64,000 nucleotides of DNA from Lachnotalea glycerini (GTDB lineage: Bacteria > Bacillota > Clostridia > Lachnospirales > Lachnospiraceae): contig NZ_QICS01000003.1 in NCBI RefSeq assembly GCF_003201285.1, forward strand, positions 264,651-328,650. Reading direction: 5' to 3'. Position numbers and translations under genes: made by a program. Shown here piece after piece: positions 45,174 through 55,100 of this stretch; the first letter of the stretch is position 1; each line of letters begins with the position of its first letter. The notes beneath the pieces are model-generated. The model was not told where the DNA came from. It saw only the letters and a program-made list of their open reading frames with translations, and did no database searches.

Positions 45174-45812
45174 CTATTTTCCATCTGATAATATTAACGC
45201 TTCCAGTAATGGTTCAGCCTCTACAAGTCCAATTGCATATATGGTATAAAATTTTCCTGCTTCTGTCTCAATATCTGGAATGGTTAGAACAATCTGATCC
45301 GTACCCGACACTCTAACCTGCAATGAGTATGTCATAGGAAGCATATCAAGGTAAGAAGTAATTTCCTTAAAAGAAATATCATCAAAAATAACAGTTCCAT
45401 TTGACAGCGTAATGTCTACTGCAGGTGCATTCGGTGATAAATGTGCAAATCGTACCATCGCCCTGCTTGGCATCGACATCATGTCTGCATCCACAATTCC
45501 AACCAATCCAATACTGTCTAGCATACCCACTGCACCAACTGTTAAATAAGTACCCGCATTGACCGTTAACATATTACTTAATATAGGTGAATTTTTTGTA
45601 TCCGTCACATATATCGTAATTTTATACCTTCCTTCAGGAATTGGCATATATTGTGTAACATCTGCGTAAGCAACATTGTCAAATATTAATGTATCATTTG
45701 CATACACATCTACATTTGGTGCATTAGGAACCGCATGTAGCACACGGACAAATCCCATAGATTCCTCATCCTGCAAATACTGTTGAAAATTATAAGAATT
45801 ATTTTTGTTCAT
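45174..45812 (-). CDS. DUF4397 domain protein
   Basis: The 212-aa protein has two tandem DUF4397-type units: VRVLHAVPNAPNVDVYANDT and VRFAHLSPNAPAVDITLSNG, each followed by a beta-rich stretch and Y.T.GAVG/YAIG. No signal peptide is visible. The family occurs on cell surfaces and in spore-related proteins; the precise role is unknown. Confidence 0.88.
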   Translation of the reverse strand: MNKNNSYNFQQYLQDEESMGFVRVLHAVPNAPNVDVYANDTLIFDNVAYADVTQYMPIPEGRYKITIYVTDTKNSPILSNMLTVNAGTYLTVGAVGMLDSIGLVGIVDADMMSMPSRAMVRFAHLSPNAPAVDITLSNGTVIFDDISFKEITSYLDMLPMTYSLQVRVSGTDQIVLTIPDIETEAGKFYTIYAIGLVEAEPLLEALILSDGK

Positions 45813-45920
45813 GAAATATTTTTACCTCATCTTTAATCATATCATACTATATGCATTGAAAAAAATTTTGGTTATTTATATTGAACCAAATAATAAGAAA
45901 ATATCTGCTTTCTTCTTACA

Positions 45921-45951
45921 ATCGTGCGCATTGTGTCTTTATTTCATAGTT
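45921..45951. repeat. Fragment of the dispersed structured repeat
   Basis: GTGCGCATTGTG and TTTATTTCATAG match the middle of copies 1 and 2. It abuts the intron remnant, so the two may have been joined by a deletion. Confidence 0.6.
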
Positions 45952-45955
45952 CTTT

Positions 45956-46137
45956 TAGCTAACTTATCTCTCGATGCCTAGCCTTATATGCGATTTGTGT
46001 TGTCGGACCAGAAGTTTGCCTACAACTTCCTTCAGATTCCACTTCGCGATGGACATCCTTGCTGTTCAGCTATACATTTCCCACTACCCGGGCATGTTCG
46101 GTACTTGCACCCGTTAGAGCGCGCCCATGGCGCGCAA
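45956..46137 (-). mobile_element. Group II intron 5'-end remnant (domain I only)
   Basis: On the minus strand the sequence matches the first part of the intron at 227-2130: the 5' hairpin (GCGCGCC-ATGG-GCGCGC), the GTAGTGGGAAA segment, GCTGAACA, TGGAATCTGAAGGAAG and GTAGGCAAA, then it fades. No maturase, domain V or 3' end is present nearby. It starts right after the sleB-like gene's terminator (TTTTTTAG then TTTGCG), the target expected of class C introns. It is a different, older insertion than the one at 227. Confidence 0.82.
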
Positions 46138-46140
46138 ACT

Positions 46141-46168
46141 AAAAAAGGAACCTGCTAATACAGATTCC
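46141..46168 (-). terminator. Terminator of the SleB-type hydrolase gene
   Basis: GGAATCTG pairs with CAGGTTCC around TATTAG. Six T follow on the minus strand, directly before the intron remnant. Confidence 0.85.
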
Positions 46169-46181
46169 TAATATAATTATA

Positions 46182-47810
46182 TTAATAAAAACAATGATTA
46201 CCAATTACATAACCGTTTGCTCCAATTCTTGATACAGAATTAAAATGCATATAATCAACATTGGTAAGACCTGATAAAGCCTCTACTGCAGCTTTTTTGC
46301 AATCGCCGCCAACACCGTTTGCTATTAAATTCGCCAATGTGCCATTGGATGCTCCCGGAAATTGTCCACTTTGATAAACAACACCACTTACTGTATTTGG
46401 ATATCCGCCGCTCTTCATACGGTTTACAACAACACTGGCTACTGCCAACTTACCCTCGTACGATTCTCCGCCAGCTTCCATCCGAACAACTGCTGCTAAC
46501 AATGCAGCATCTTCGCTTGCCGCTATCTCAGCCTGTCTGGCTTCAGCTTCTTTCCTTTTTTGCTCCGCTTTCATTGCTTCTTCTTCTTCTATTGTCAATG
46601 CTTTTCCAAGCATATAATCTACTGTAACAAACTGACTGGAGACGAACCCTTTAGAGTCCTGCGTATACTGAATTTCCACCCAGTCGCCTTCCTCTTCCAC
46701 CGCTGTAAGCTCCTCACCGTTCTCTGCTAAATCTAAAACGGATGCTCCCTCACTAGCCTCACTTCTTATTCTTAATGCATCTGTATTTACAGTTGCTACT
46801 AACTGACCATCTTGTTCTGCTAAAGCTTCAGCATCATCACCAAATGCCAAATACTCATTCTTTACATATCCTTCTTCCACAGAGCCTGAACTAATCTTTG
46901 TCCATTCCTCTCCTTTTTCAAGGATATTAGCTTCAGCACCCTTATAAAACTTACCAACAATTTCAGACTCTTCGTTTGCTTCTGCGCGAATATTTACCGA
47001 TTCCTCCACATTTGCCATAACCTTATCCGACCATTCTGAATCCTCAGCCTTCTTTGTTTGGGCTTGTGCCTCATTGTCCTCAGTTTTTGTATCTGCATCT
47101 GTCTGATCTTGATTTGTGTCGGTCTGTGCTTCTTTAGCTTTGGCATCCTCAGTTGTCTCATCCGAATCTGCCTCAACAGTTTGCTGACTTTCAGAATTCT
47201 CATCCTTTTCTTCACTGTCTGTAACTGTATCAGTGGATACAAAACCCGAATCCGTAGCTTCTTGCGTTGTATCTGTGGCTTCCTGCACATCATCTGTGGC
47301 TTCCTGCACATCATCTGTGGCTTCCTGCACATCATCTGTTACTTCCAAAGCTGCATCCGTAACTTCCTGTGTATCATCTGCCTCATCTGTGGCTTCCTGT
47401 TTTTCACCTGCAACATCTGCTACTTCACCAACATTATTATTATTCAAATCTTCTTTGCTTAATATTGTACTGTCCTCAGCAACGGTTCCGAGGGAATCCA
47501 TTGTTATGTTCTGTGTAAATAATTTGGCAATACCTGCCTGTGCATTTACTGGAATTTTACTACCGCCTAATGTAGCCTCTGTAGTAATAGCATCAAGTGT
47601 TGTTTTCACTTGACCCGGCATAAACAATGATGCAAAATTAGAAATTCCGCCACATTCTGCCAATGCTATATTCTGATATATAACTGATGGTGTCGCACTT
47701 ATAGGATTTGTATCAGATGTAGTATCTGGTGTTACATTAGTAAATGCTGTCAACGACGTAAACGCTACTGCTGTCAGACCGCCGATAACTACCTTTCTGT
47801 TTCCTAACTT
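46182..47810 (-). CDS. SleB-type cell wall hydrolase with SH3 repeats
   Basis: This is a secreted 542-aa protein. A signal peptide (KVVIGGLTAVAFTSLTAF) is followed by a low-complexity acidic linker rich in EATDDVQ and similar repeats. Two bacterial SH3 domains follow (VNIRAEANEESEIVGKFYKG; LRIRSEASEGASVLDLAENG), then a C-terminal hydrolase_2 domain (LLAAVVRMEAGGESYEGKLA, NRMKSGGYPNTVSGVVYQSG), as in SleB lytic transglycosylases. ATG 47810 has GGGAGG upstream. The catalytic Glu is in VRMEAGGES. Confidence 0.93.
   Translation of the reverse strand, partial: KLGNRKVVIGGLTAVAFTSLTAFTNVTPDTTSDTNPISATPSVIYQNIALAECGGISNFASLFMPGQVKTTLDAITTEATLGGSKIPVNAQAGIAKLFTQNITMDSLGTVAEDSTILSKEDLNNNNVGEVADVAGEKQEATDEADDTQEVTDAALEVTDDVQEATDDVQEATDDVQEATDTTQEATDSGFVSTDTVTDSEEKDENSESQQTVEADSDETTEDAKAKEAQTDTNQDQTDADTKTEDNEAQAQTKKAEDSEWSDKVMANVEESVNIRAEANEESEIVGKFYKGAEANILEKGEEWTKISSGSVEEGYVKNEYLAFGDDAEALAEQDGQLVATVNTDALRIRSEASEGASVLDLAENGEELTAVEEEGDWVEIQYTQDSKGFVSSQFVTVDYMLGKALTIEEEEAMKAEQKRKEAEARQAEIAASEDAALLAAVVRMEAGGESYEGKLAVASVVVNRMKSGGYPNTVSGVVYQSGQFPGASNGTLANLIANGVGGDCKKAAVEALSGLTNVDYMHFNSVSRIGANGYVIGNHCFY
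47277..47339. repeat. Three perfect 21-bp tandem repeats inside the hydrolase linker
   Basis: The unit GGCTTCCTGCACATCATCTG(T) is repeated three times in frame. It encodes EATDDVQ-type heptads in the acidic linker, flanked by diverged copies. Copy number is probably variable between strains. Confidence 0.85.
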
Positions 47811-48009
47811 CATGTATACCTCCCAAGTTACAATTGAACTCATACTGACATTCAACTATTGCAATACTGTAACAATATTTTAAATATTTAGAATTGCTTT
47901 CATAAGTAATGCATTTCTATTACAATTATTACAGAATTATTAACTTTTATTACGGAGTTATTGTAACAGAATTACTTTTATTTGTCAAGTAAACTATTTT
48001 TCAATTATT

Positions 48010-48789
48010 CTACAAATTTCGACGCTGTCTGAAAACTTCATACATCAAAATGGAAGAAGCAACTGCGGCATTTAGTGACTCCACCTTTCCAAGCATTGGT
48101 ATTTTTATAAAAGCATCTGCCCTTGCAGATATTTCATCACTAAGACCCTTGCCTTCATTTCCTATCATAAACGCAGTTGGCCTTATATAATCAAGCTTTA
48201 CATAATCCTTACTCTGTTTTAAATGAGCAGCATAAGTAAAAATATTATTTTTTTTCAAAACTTCTAAAATATTTATTAAATCATCAACATAGACAAAAGG
48301 TACACGATAAATGGAACCCATTGTAGAGCGAATGGTTTTTGGATTATAAATATCCACACTATTACTGCTTAATATAACACCTGATATTCCTGCACCCTCT
48401 CCAGCCCTCATTATAGTTCCCAAATTACCGGGATCTTGCAAATCCTCTAATATAATTATATGCGGCTTGTCCTGATTTATGATATCCATTGGGTGATAAT
48501 GAAATTGCTTCATAATACACATAATTCCTTGTGGTGTTTTTGTATCAGAAGCAGCCAAAAACACCTGATCTTCTAGGACTTCATAATTAATATTCCCCAA
48601 AAGCGCTTTATTATCCTCTTTATTTATAAATGTTTCCGATACATATACCTGCATGATATATTCTCTAGGGGCTTCCAGAAACATTTTAAGGCCTTCTACA
48701 ACAAACAAATCATTTTCTTTTCTTGCCTTTGATTTCTTATTCAGTTGAATAATATTCTTAATCTGCTTATTATTTATGCTTGTTATCAT
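48010..48789 (-). CDS. SpoU/TrmH-family RNA 2'-O-methyltransferase
   Basis: The 259-aa protein has an N-terminal substrate-binding domain (KNIIQLNKKSKARKENDLFV) and a SPOUT knot with IILEDLQDPGNLGTIMRAGE, MGSIYRVPF, TAFMIGNEGKGLSDE and LGKVESLNAAVASSILMYE. It methylates ribose in rRNA or tRNA; the target is not resolved. ATG 48789 follows AGAGGAAG. Confidence 0.94.
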   Translation of the reverse strand: MITSINNKQIKNIIQLNKKSKARKENDLFVVEGLKMFLEAPREYIMQVYVSETFINKEDNKALLGNINYEVLEDQVFLAASDTKTPQGIMCIMKQFHYHPMDIINQDKPHIIILEDLQDPGNLGTIMRAGEGAGISGVILSSNSVDIYNPKTIRSTMGSIYRVPFVYVDDLINILEVLKKNNIFTYAAHLKQSKDYVKLDYIRPTAFMIGNEGKGLSDEISARADAFIKIPMLGKVESLNAAVASSILMYEVFRQRRNL

Positions 48790-48799
48790 AATCTTCCTC

Positions 48800-49453
48800 T
48801 TACTTCTTACATAATCTTTCCAGCATGGTATTATCACCAACAATAATCAAGGTTTGATTTGTCATGAAAGGTGAATCTGGATTTGGATTAACATTTACGT
48901 CTTCGTCCAATTTTACGGCAATTACATTCACACCCAGCTTATCTCTTGGATTAATCTCTCGAAGCGTCTTTCCCTCCCATGATTCCGGCACTTTCATTTC
49001 AACCATACTAAATTTAGAAGATAATTCGATAAAGTCTGCAAAATTACCTGATACTAGATTTTTGGCAATTCTGGTACCCATCTCTTTCTCAGGAAATGCG
49101 ATAGCATCTGCCCCAACTTTTTTTAATACCGTTGCATGAACTTCAGTATAGGCCTTCGCCAATACATATGGAACTCCAAGCTCTTTGGCAAAAATAGTTG
49201 CCATCACACTGGATTCCAAACTCTCCGCTATCGCAACAATGACTCCGTCTAAATTTCTGATTCCCAGAGATTTTAACACGTTATAGTCTGTAACATCTGC
49301 TGTTACTGCATAGGTAACAGAATCCGCTATTTCTTTGATTTTCTCACTATCATTATCAACAACCAGCACCTCACAACCATTTTTAGCTAATGTAAGTGCT
49401 ACACTCTTTCCAAATTCTCCAAGGCCGAATACGGCAAATTCTTTCATAAGCAT
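48800..49453 (-). CDS. ktrA: Potassium uptake regulatory subunit KtrA
   Basis: This 217-aa cytoplasmic RCK protein has an NAD/ATP-binding fold FAVFGLGEFGKSVA, then VDNDSEKIKEIAD, and a C-terminal TrkA_C domain (FSMVEMKVPESWEGKTLREI). In RCK_C proteins the latter binds c-di-AMP. It lies 15 bases after ktrB and forms the KtrAB channel with it. Confidence 0.95.
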   Translation of the reverse strand: MLMKEFAVFGLGEFGKSVALTLAKNGCEVLVVDNDSEKIKEIADSVTYAVTADVTDYNVLKSLGIRNLDGVIVAIAESLESSVMATIFAKELGVPYVLAKAYTEVHATVLKKVGADAIAFPEKEMGTRIAKNLVSGNFADFIELSSKFSMVEMKVPESWEGKTLREINPRDKLGVNVIAVKLDEDVNVNPNPDSPFMTNQTLIIVGDNTMLERLCKK

Positions 49454-49468
49454 TTCTTTATTCTCTCC

Positions 49469-50857
49469 TTATCCTATCATAATCCTTTTTTCAGGAAAAT
49501 CTATTCCTTTACTCATAGTGTTTCTTCTGTTTGCCAGAGCCACCACTAATGTAATCGGTCCAATCCTGCCAATATACATTACTACTATTACAATAATCTT
49601 TCCTAATGTTGAAAGCGTTGGTGTTAAACTTCTGCTTAATCCAACTGTGCCCAAGGCTGAGGTCAGCTCATAGATAATATCAATAAATGGTGCATCCTCT
49701 ACGGCACACATCAAGGTGACCGAGGTAAGCAGTACTATGATTCCTAAAGTAACCACTACAAGACCCATACGAACATTGTCAGAAGCAATTTTTCTTTTAT
49801 AAACCTCTGTATCATTTCGGCTTTTCACATAAGATATTGTGGTCAAAATAATCATAGCAATGGTTGTTGTTTTCATACCTCCTGCTGTTCCTGCAGGCGA
49901 ACCTCCGATAAACATAAGAATCATACTTATCATAGCAGAAGCATTGGTAAACTTCTCCTGAGAAATGGTAAAAAATCCTGCAGTTCTGGTTGTGACTGAC
50001 TGAAACATGGACGCCAACAACTTATCTCCAAAAGATAAATCTTTCATCGTCAGTGGGTTATTATATTCAAATATGAAAATAATGAAGCATCCGGTTACAA
50101 GTAAATAAATAGTCATTGAAATTGCCAGCTTTGAATGCAATGTCAAACTTTCAAAAAATAGCTTCTTTCTAATGTTTTTATGTAATACTTCTTTCGTAAC
50201 ATGAAGCACATCCCACCATACTGTAAAACCAATACCTCCAAATATAATAAGAGTCATGGTTGTAAAATTTACCAATAAATTACCACGATATTCTGAAAGA
50301 CTGCTGTCTCCCAAAATATCCATACCCGCATTACAAAAAGCTGAAACCGAATTGAAAACAGCACGCCATATACCCAGAAGAGGTCCAAATTCAGGTATAA
50401 ACTGTATACTGTATAAAATTGCTCCCATTGCTTCTACAAAAAGAGTACCTTTTACAATCCGCTTGATTAATTTTACCATGCCCTCCATTGTATCCAGACC
50501 ATAGGATTCACGGATAATGATTCTTTCATTCAGTGTGATTCTTCTGTTCGCCATCACTAAGAACAAGGTTACACAAGTTACTACTCCTAATCCACCAAGC
50601 TGTATCAGAATAAGAATAACAACCTTTCCAAATATACTCCAGTGATTGGCAGTACTCACTGTTGTAAGACCTGTTACACATACCGAGGTAGCAGCAGTAA
50701 ATAATGCATCAATAAAGTTGGTCTTATTACCAGGGCTTGCTGATATTGGCAGTGTAAGAAGTACCGCTCCAGACATAATTACTCCAAAAAAACCCAATGC
50801 AACCAATTGTGTAGTATTAAATTTATGTTCTTTTTTTATTTTTTCTTTCTCTAACAC
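49469..50857 (-). CDS. ktrB: Potassium uptake channel subunit KtrB
   Basis: This 462-aa TrkH/KtrB membrane protein has repeated helix-pore-helix units with selectivity-filter-like TSVCVTGLTTV, SAFCNAGMDIL, TTRTAGFFT and SALGTVGLSRS. It moves K+ (or Na+) across the membrane with KtrA. No c-di-AMP riboswitch is recognisable upstream. Confidence 0.95.
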   Translation of the reverse strand: MLEKEKIKKEHKFNTTQLVALGFFGVIMSGAVLLTLPISASPGNKTNFIDALFTAATSVCVTGLTTVSTANHWSIFGKVVILILIQLGGLGVVTCVTLFLVMANRRITLNERIIIRESYGLDTMEGMVKLIKRIVKGTLFVEAMGAILYSIQFIPEFGPLLGIWRAVFNSVSAFCNAGMDILGDSSLSEYRGNLLVNFTTMTLIIFGGIGFTVWWDVLHVTKEVLHKNIRKKLFFESLTLHSKLAISMTIYLLVTGCFIIFIFEYNNPLTMKDLSFGDKLLASMFQSVTTRTAGFFTISQEKFTNASAMISMILMFIGGSPAGTAGGMKTTTIAMIILTTISYVKSRNDTEVYKRKIASDNVRMGLVVVTLGIIVLLTSVTLMCAVEDAPFIDIIYELTSALGTVGLSRSLTPTLSTLGKIIVIVVMYIGRIGPITLVVALANRRNTMSKGIDFPEKRIMIG

Positions 50858-51060
50858 GATGCTTCGCCTTCCTGTCTAAAAATAGTGACTTTGATATGCA
50901 GTCAATTATATGACATATCTTTTTAAATTACTATAGTAATAATGATACAACAACGCTTATTTTTTTTATTTTATCTACGCAATATGCACCACAAAATGTA
51001 AGTCTACTCACCGCAAAAGTGCACAATAATGAGCCTGTCTCTTCTAAACTATTCTATGCA

Positions 51061-51095
51061 AAAGAGACACAGGAAATAAATTTTCCTATGTCTCT
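51061..51095 (-). terminator. Terminator after pfkA
   Basis: AGAGACATAGGAAA pairs with TTTCCTGTGTCTCT, followed by TTTGCATAG. The region 50858-51060 between here and ktrB holds only AT-rich promoter-like sequence. Confidence 0.85.
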
Positions 51096-51139
51096 ATCAC
51101 ATATCACTAAAACTCTTGGATAAATATACCTTTTATTTA

Positions 51140-52114
51140 CTACATAGCAAGCAATCTGCTTACCGTAAATTCATAATCATTAATTCCCTTTTGCATTGCC
51201 AGCGCTTCATCAATATCAAAGTCAACATAAGCTCCATTTTTATATCCCACTACACGGTTTGATTTTCCCTGAGCTAATAAATCGGCTGCATAGGCTCCCA
51301 TAATAGAGGCATACACCCTGTCACGGCAGGTCGGACTTCCACCACGCTGCATATGTCCTAATATTGTAGCTCTTGTTTCAATTCCGGTTGCTGCTTCAAT
51401 TCTTCTTGCCATTGCTTCCGAGTGTCCGATCCCTTCCGCATTAATAACGATATGATGCTTTTTACCTTTCTTTCTATTATTAATGATGTTGTTGATAAGC
51501 TGCTGCTCATCATGGTTATACTTCTCTGGCAGTAAAATATCCTCTGCACCGTTTGCAATTCCACACCATAATGCAATATAACCGGCATTTCTACCCATAA
51601 CCTCAATGATACTGCACCTTTCATGAGAGGTGGAGGTATCACGTACCTTGTCAATTGCTTCCATTGCAGTATTTACTGCTGTATCAAAGCCTATCGTATA
51701 ATCGGTACACGCAATATCAAGATCAATCGTTCCAGGAACGCCAATTGTATTAATACCAAGAGCTGAAAGCTTTTGCGCTCCAGCAAAGGAGCCGTCCCCT
51801 CCAATTACAACAAGTCCGTCGATTCCATGCTTCCTGCAGATTTCAGCACCCTTTTGCTGACCTTCTAAAGTTCTGAATTCTGTACATCTTGCAGTATAAA
51901 GAACTGTACCACCTCTTTGAATCGTATCCGAAACACTTCTGGCATCCATATCGACAATTTCTTCATTTAAAAGACCATTAAAACCTTTTTTAATTCCTTT
52001 TACCTTTATCCCATTTGAAAGCGATTTTCTGACAATTGCTCTAATCGCAGCATTCATACCAGGTGCATCGCCGCCACTTGTTAACACACCAATCGTCTTG
52101 ATTTCTTTTGCCAT
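51140..52114 (-). CDS. pfkA: ATP-dependent 6-phosphofructokinase
   Basis: The 324-aa glycolytic enzyme has GVLTSGGDAPGMNAAIRAIV, GGDGSFAGAQKLS, PGTIDLDIACTDYTIGFDTA and MGRNAGYIAL, the classic PfkA motifs. It follows dnaE by 70 bases, an order common in Firmicutes. Confidence 0.98.
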   Translation of the reverse strand: MAKEIKTIGVLTSGGDAPGMNAAIRAIVRKSLSNGIKVKGIKKGFNGLLNEEIVDMDARSVSDTIQRGGTVLYTARCTEFRTLEGQQKGAEICRKHGIDGLVVIGGDGSFAGAQKLSALGINTIGVPGTIDLDIACTDYTIGFDTAVNTAMEAIDKVRDTSTSHERCSIIEVMGRNAGYIALWCGIANGAEDILLPEKYNHDEQQLINNIINNRKKGKKHHIVINAEGIGHSEAMARRIEAATGIETRATILGHMQRGGSPTCRDRVYASIMGAYAADLLAQGKSNRVVGYKNGAYVDFDIDEALAMQKGINDYEFTVSRLLAM

Positions 52115-52184
52115 TTTAATACCTCCCGTATCGTAACAGTTCTATGTTAAATCTTTGCCAATAAATTAACATTTTAATATTATT

Positions 52185-55100
52185 CTAATTCATTTTAGTA
52201 AGGTTTTCAATATTCTTTTCTACAACTTTTACATTATTTTCACCAAAATATTTAGCTAATTTACTAACTATAGTTTTGTCAGCTTTAATATTTTTTGATG
52301 GTGACAATCGTTTTATAGCCTTAATATCCTCAATATAAATTACAATTGTGTCATTTCCGTCGGATTCTTTAATCATATCATATAGTTTCTCTTCATCGGC
52401 AAGAAATAATTCTTTATTCTGAAATTTTATCCATACCTCCTTATCAATACTTTCAAACGGAATAATTTTCTCGCATATTACCTTTCCTGCCCGATCGTCC
52501 TCTGCATTAACCTTTCCTTTAACAAATACCTTGTTATCTACTACTATACTAGAAGAATTTCTTTCATAATCTCTTGGAAAAATAACAACCTCAACACTTC
52601 CTACCAAATCTTCAATCGTTATAAATGCCATCATTTTGTCATTTTTGGTATGCTTTATCGTTCTACCTGTTATCATTCCTCCTATGACTACTGTTTTACC
52701 GTCATCCACTTGAATCATATTGGTTTCCTCATCCAATAGGAAGTCAGTTGTAAAAGCAGTTACGTTTTTTCTCCAAATATCCTCATATTCTTCCATAGGA
52801 TGACCGCTTATATAAATTCCCATTACTTCCTTTTCAAAAGCAAGAAGTGTCTCCTTGTCATATTCTCCCACATCGGGAAGCTTAATTTCGTACTGCTCCT
52901 TCTCCTCTTCACTGACCATATCAAACAAAGTCATCTGCCCTACTACAGCATTTTTCTTATCCTGACTAATTTGCTCTAATATCTGAACATAAATCATCAT
53001 AAGCTGACGTCTCGTTCCACCAAGGCTGTCCAAAGCCCCTGCCTTAATAAAGCTTTCAATGGTTCTTTTATTTACCTCTTTTCCTGAAAGTCTTGTAATG
53101 AAATCTCTTAAATCCTTAAATCTGCCTCTTTCATTACGCTCAGTTACAATGGAATCAATGACAGGACGTCCAATACTCTTAATTGCAGACAAACCATAGC
53201 GAATGGAATTACCTGAAACAGAAAAATCCCCTTCTCCCTCATTGATATCGGGTGGCAATATCGAAATATTCATACCCCTGCATGCCAAAATATATTCCGA
53301 TACCTTACTGGTATTATCAAGAACCGATGTCATCAGCGCCGCCATAAATTCTACCGGATAATAATGTTTTAAATAGGCTGTCTGATAGGCTACGACACCA
53401 TAACATGCTGCATGTGACCGGTTAAAAGCATATTTAGCAAAATCAATCATATTATCATAAATTTTATTTGCAATTATTTCATCAATTCCGTTTGCAATAC
53501 AGCCTTTTACACCCTCTGCTTCATTTCCATAAACAAAGTTTTGGCGTTCCTTTTCCATAACAGATGCTTTTTTCTTAGACATAGCTCTACGAAGCAAATC
53601 GCTTCGCCCCAGCGTATAGCCTGCCAAATCACGCACGATTTGCATAACCTGCTCCTGATATACAATACAGCCGTAAGTCGGCGCTAAAATTGGCTCAAGC
53701 TGTGGACAGTCATAGGTAATAGAGCCTGCATTTTTCTTACCACGAATATACTGTGGGATAAAATCCATGGGACCAGGTCTGTAAAGTGAAATACCTGCTA
53801 TAATATCCTCCAGATTTTGTGGCTTTAATTCTTTCATAAAGCCTTTCATACCCGAGCTTTCCAACTGAAACAAACCTTCTGTTTTACCCGTACAAATTGA
53901 ATCAAATACTTGCTTGTCTTTAAAGTCCAGATGATCCATATCAAGATCAATGCCTCGAGTGTTCTTTATAATCTTGCAGGCATTTTGAATCACGGTAAGC
54001 GTCCTAAGTCCCAAAAAGTCCATTTTCAAAAGACCAAGCTCCTCAAGAGTTGTCATTGTAAACTGTGTTGTAATCGATCCATCTGATGCTCTGGAAAGTG
54101 GTACATATTCATCGACCGGCTTTTGGCTGATTACTACTCCTGCTGCATGCATCGAGGTATGTCTTGGTAATCCTTCCAATCGTTTTGACATATCAATTAA
54201 ATATTTGACCTGTTCATTCTCTTCATATAACTTTCTAAGCTCTGGGTTTCCTTTGAGCGCTTTTTCAATTGTAATTCCAAGCTCTGTTGGAATCATCTTA
54301 GAAATAGAATCTACAAATGCATACGGTAAATCCATCACTCGTCCCACATCACGAATAACACCTCTTGCTGCCATCGTACCAAAGGTTACAATCTGTACCA
54401 CCCGATCCTTTCCATATTGCTCCACAACATGGTCTATGACTTCCTGCCGTCTTTCGTAACAAAAATCAATATCAATATCAGGCATGGAAACACGCTCTGG
54501 ATTTAGAAATCGCTCAAACAGCAGATTATAGTGAATCGGATCAATATTGGTAATTCCAAGACAATAGGCTACAATACTTCCTGCTGCAGAACCTCTTCCT
54601 GGCCCCACGATAATGTCATGATCCCTTGAATACTTTATAAAGTCCCATACAATTAGGAAATAATCTACATACCCCATTGTATGAATAACATCTAATTCAT
54701 AGTTTAATCGTTCCTTTAATTCGTCATTGATTTTTAAATATCTTTGACTAAGTCCTTCAAAACAAAGCTTATTCAGATACTCCCATGATGTATAACCATC
54801 CGGTACATCATATTTTGGAAGCTTCGTTACACCAAATTCAATTTCTACATGACAGCGCTCTGCTATTTTGCAGGTGTTTTCCAATGCCTCTTTCGCATAG
54901 GGAAAGAGCTGTTCCATTTCCTCCGGTGATTTGACAAAGTATTGTCCTCCCTCATAACGCATACGATTTTCATCTGTTAATTTTTTACCTGTCTGAATAC
55001 ACAACAATATATCATGAGGCTTCTCATCCTCACGATACGTATAATGAACATCATTTGTAGCAACCAAATCAATGTTAAGTTCCTTACTCATTCTAAGAAG

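Larger units (their letters stand above)
45813..46181. other. Intergenic region with repeat fragment and intron remnant
   Basis: No gene is visible. It holds a 31-base fragment of the dispersed repeat (45921-45951), a group II intron 5' remnant (45956-46137) and a terminator (46141-46168). Confidence 0.7.

Noticed and set aside
46994-47335. 113-codon frame full of MMCRKPQ repeats
   Set aside because: It is a shadow of the tandem repeats of the hydrolase linker in another frame.
47277-47339. CRISPR-like array
   Set aside because: The 21-base units are directly adjacent without spacers and lie in a coding linker.
50858-51060. c-di-AMP riboswitch upstream of ktrB
   Set aside because: KtrAB operons often have one, but none of the conserved ydaO-type blocks is visible here.
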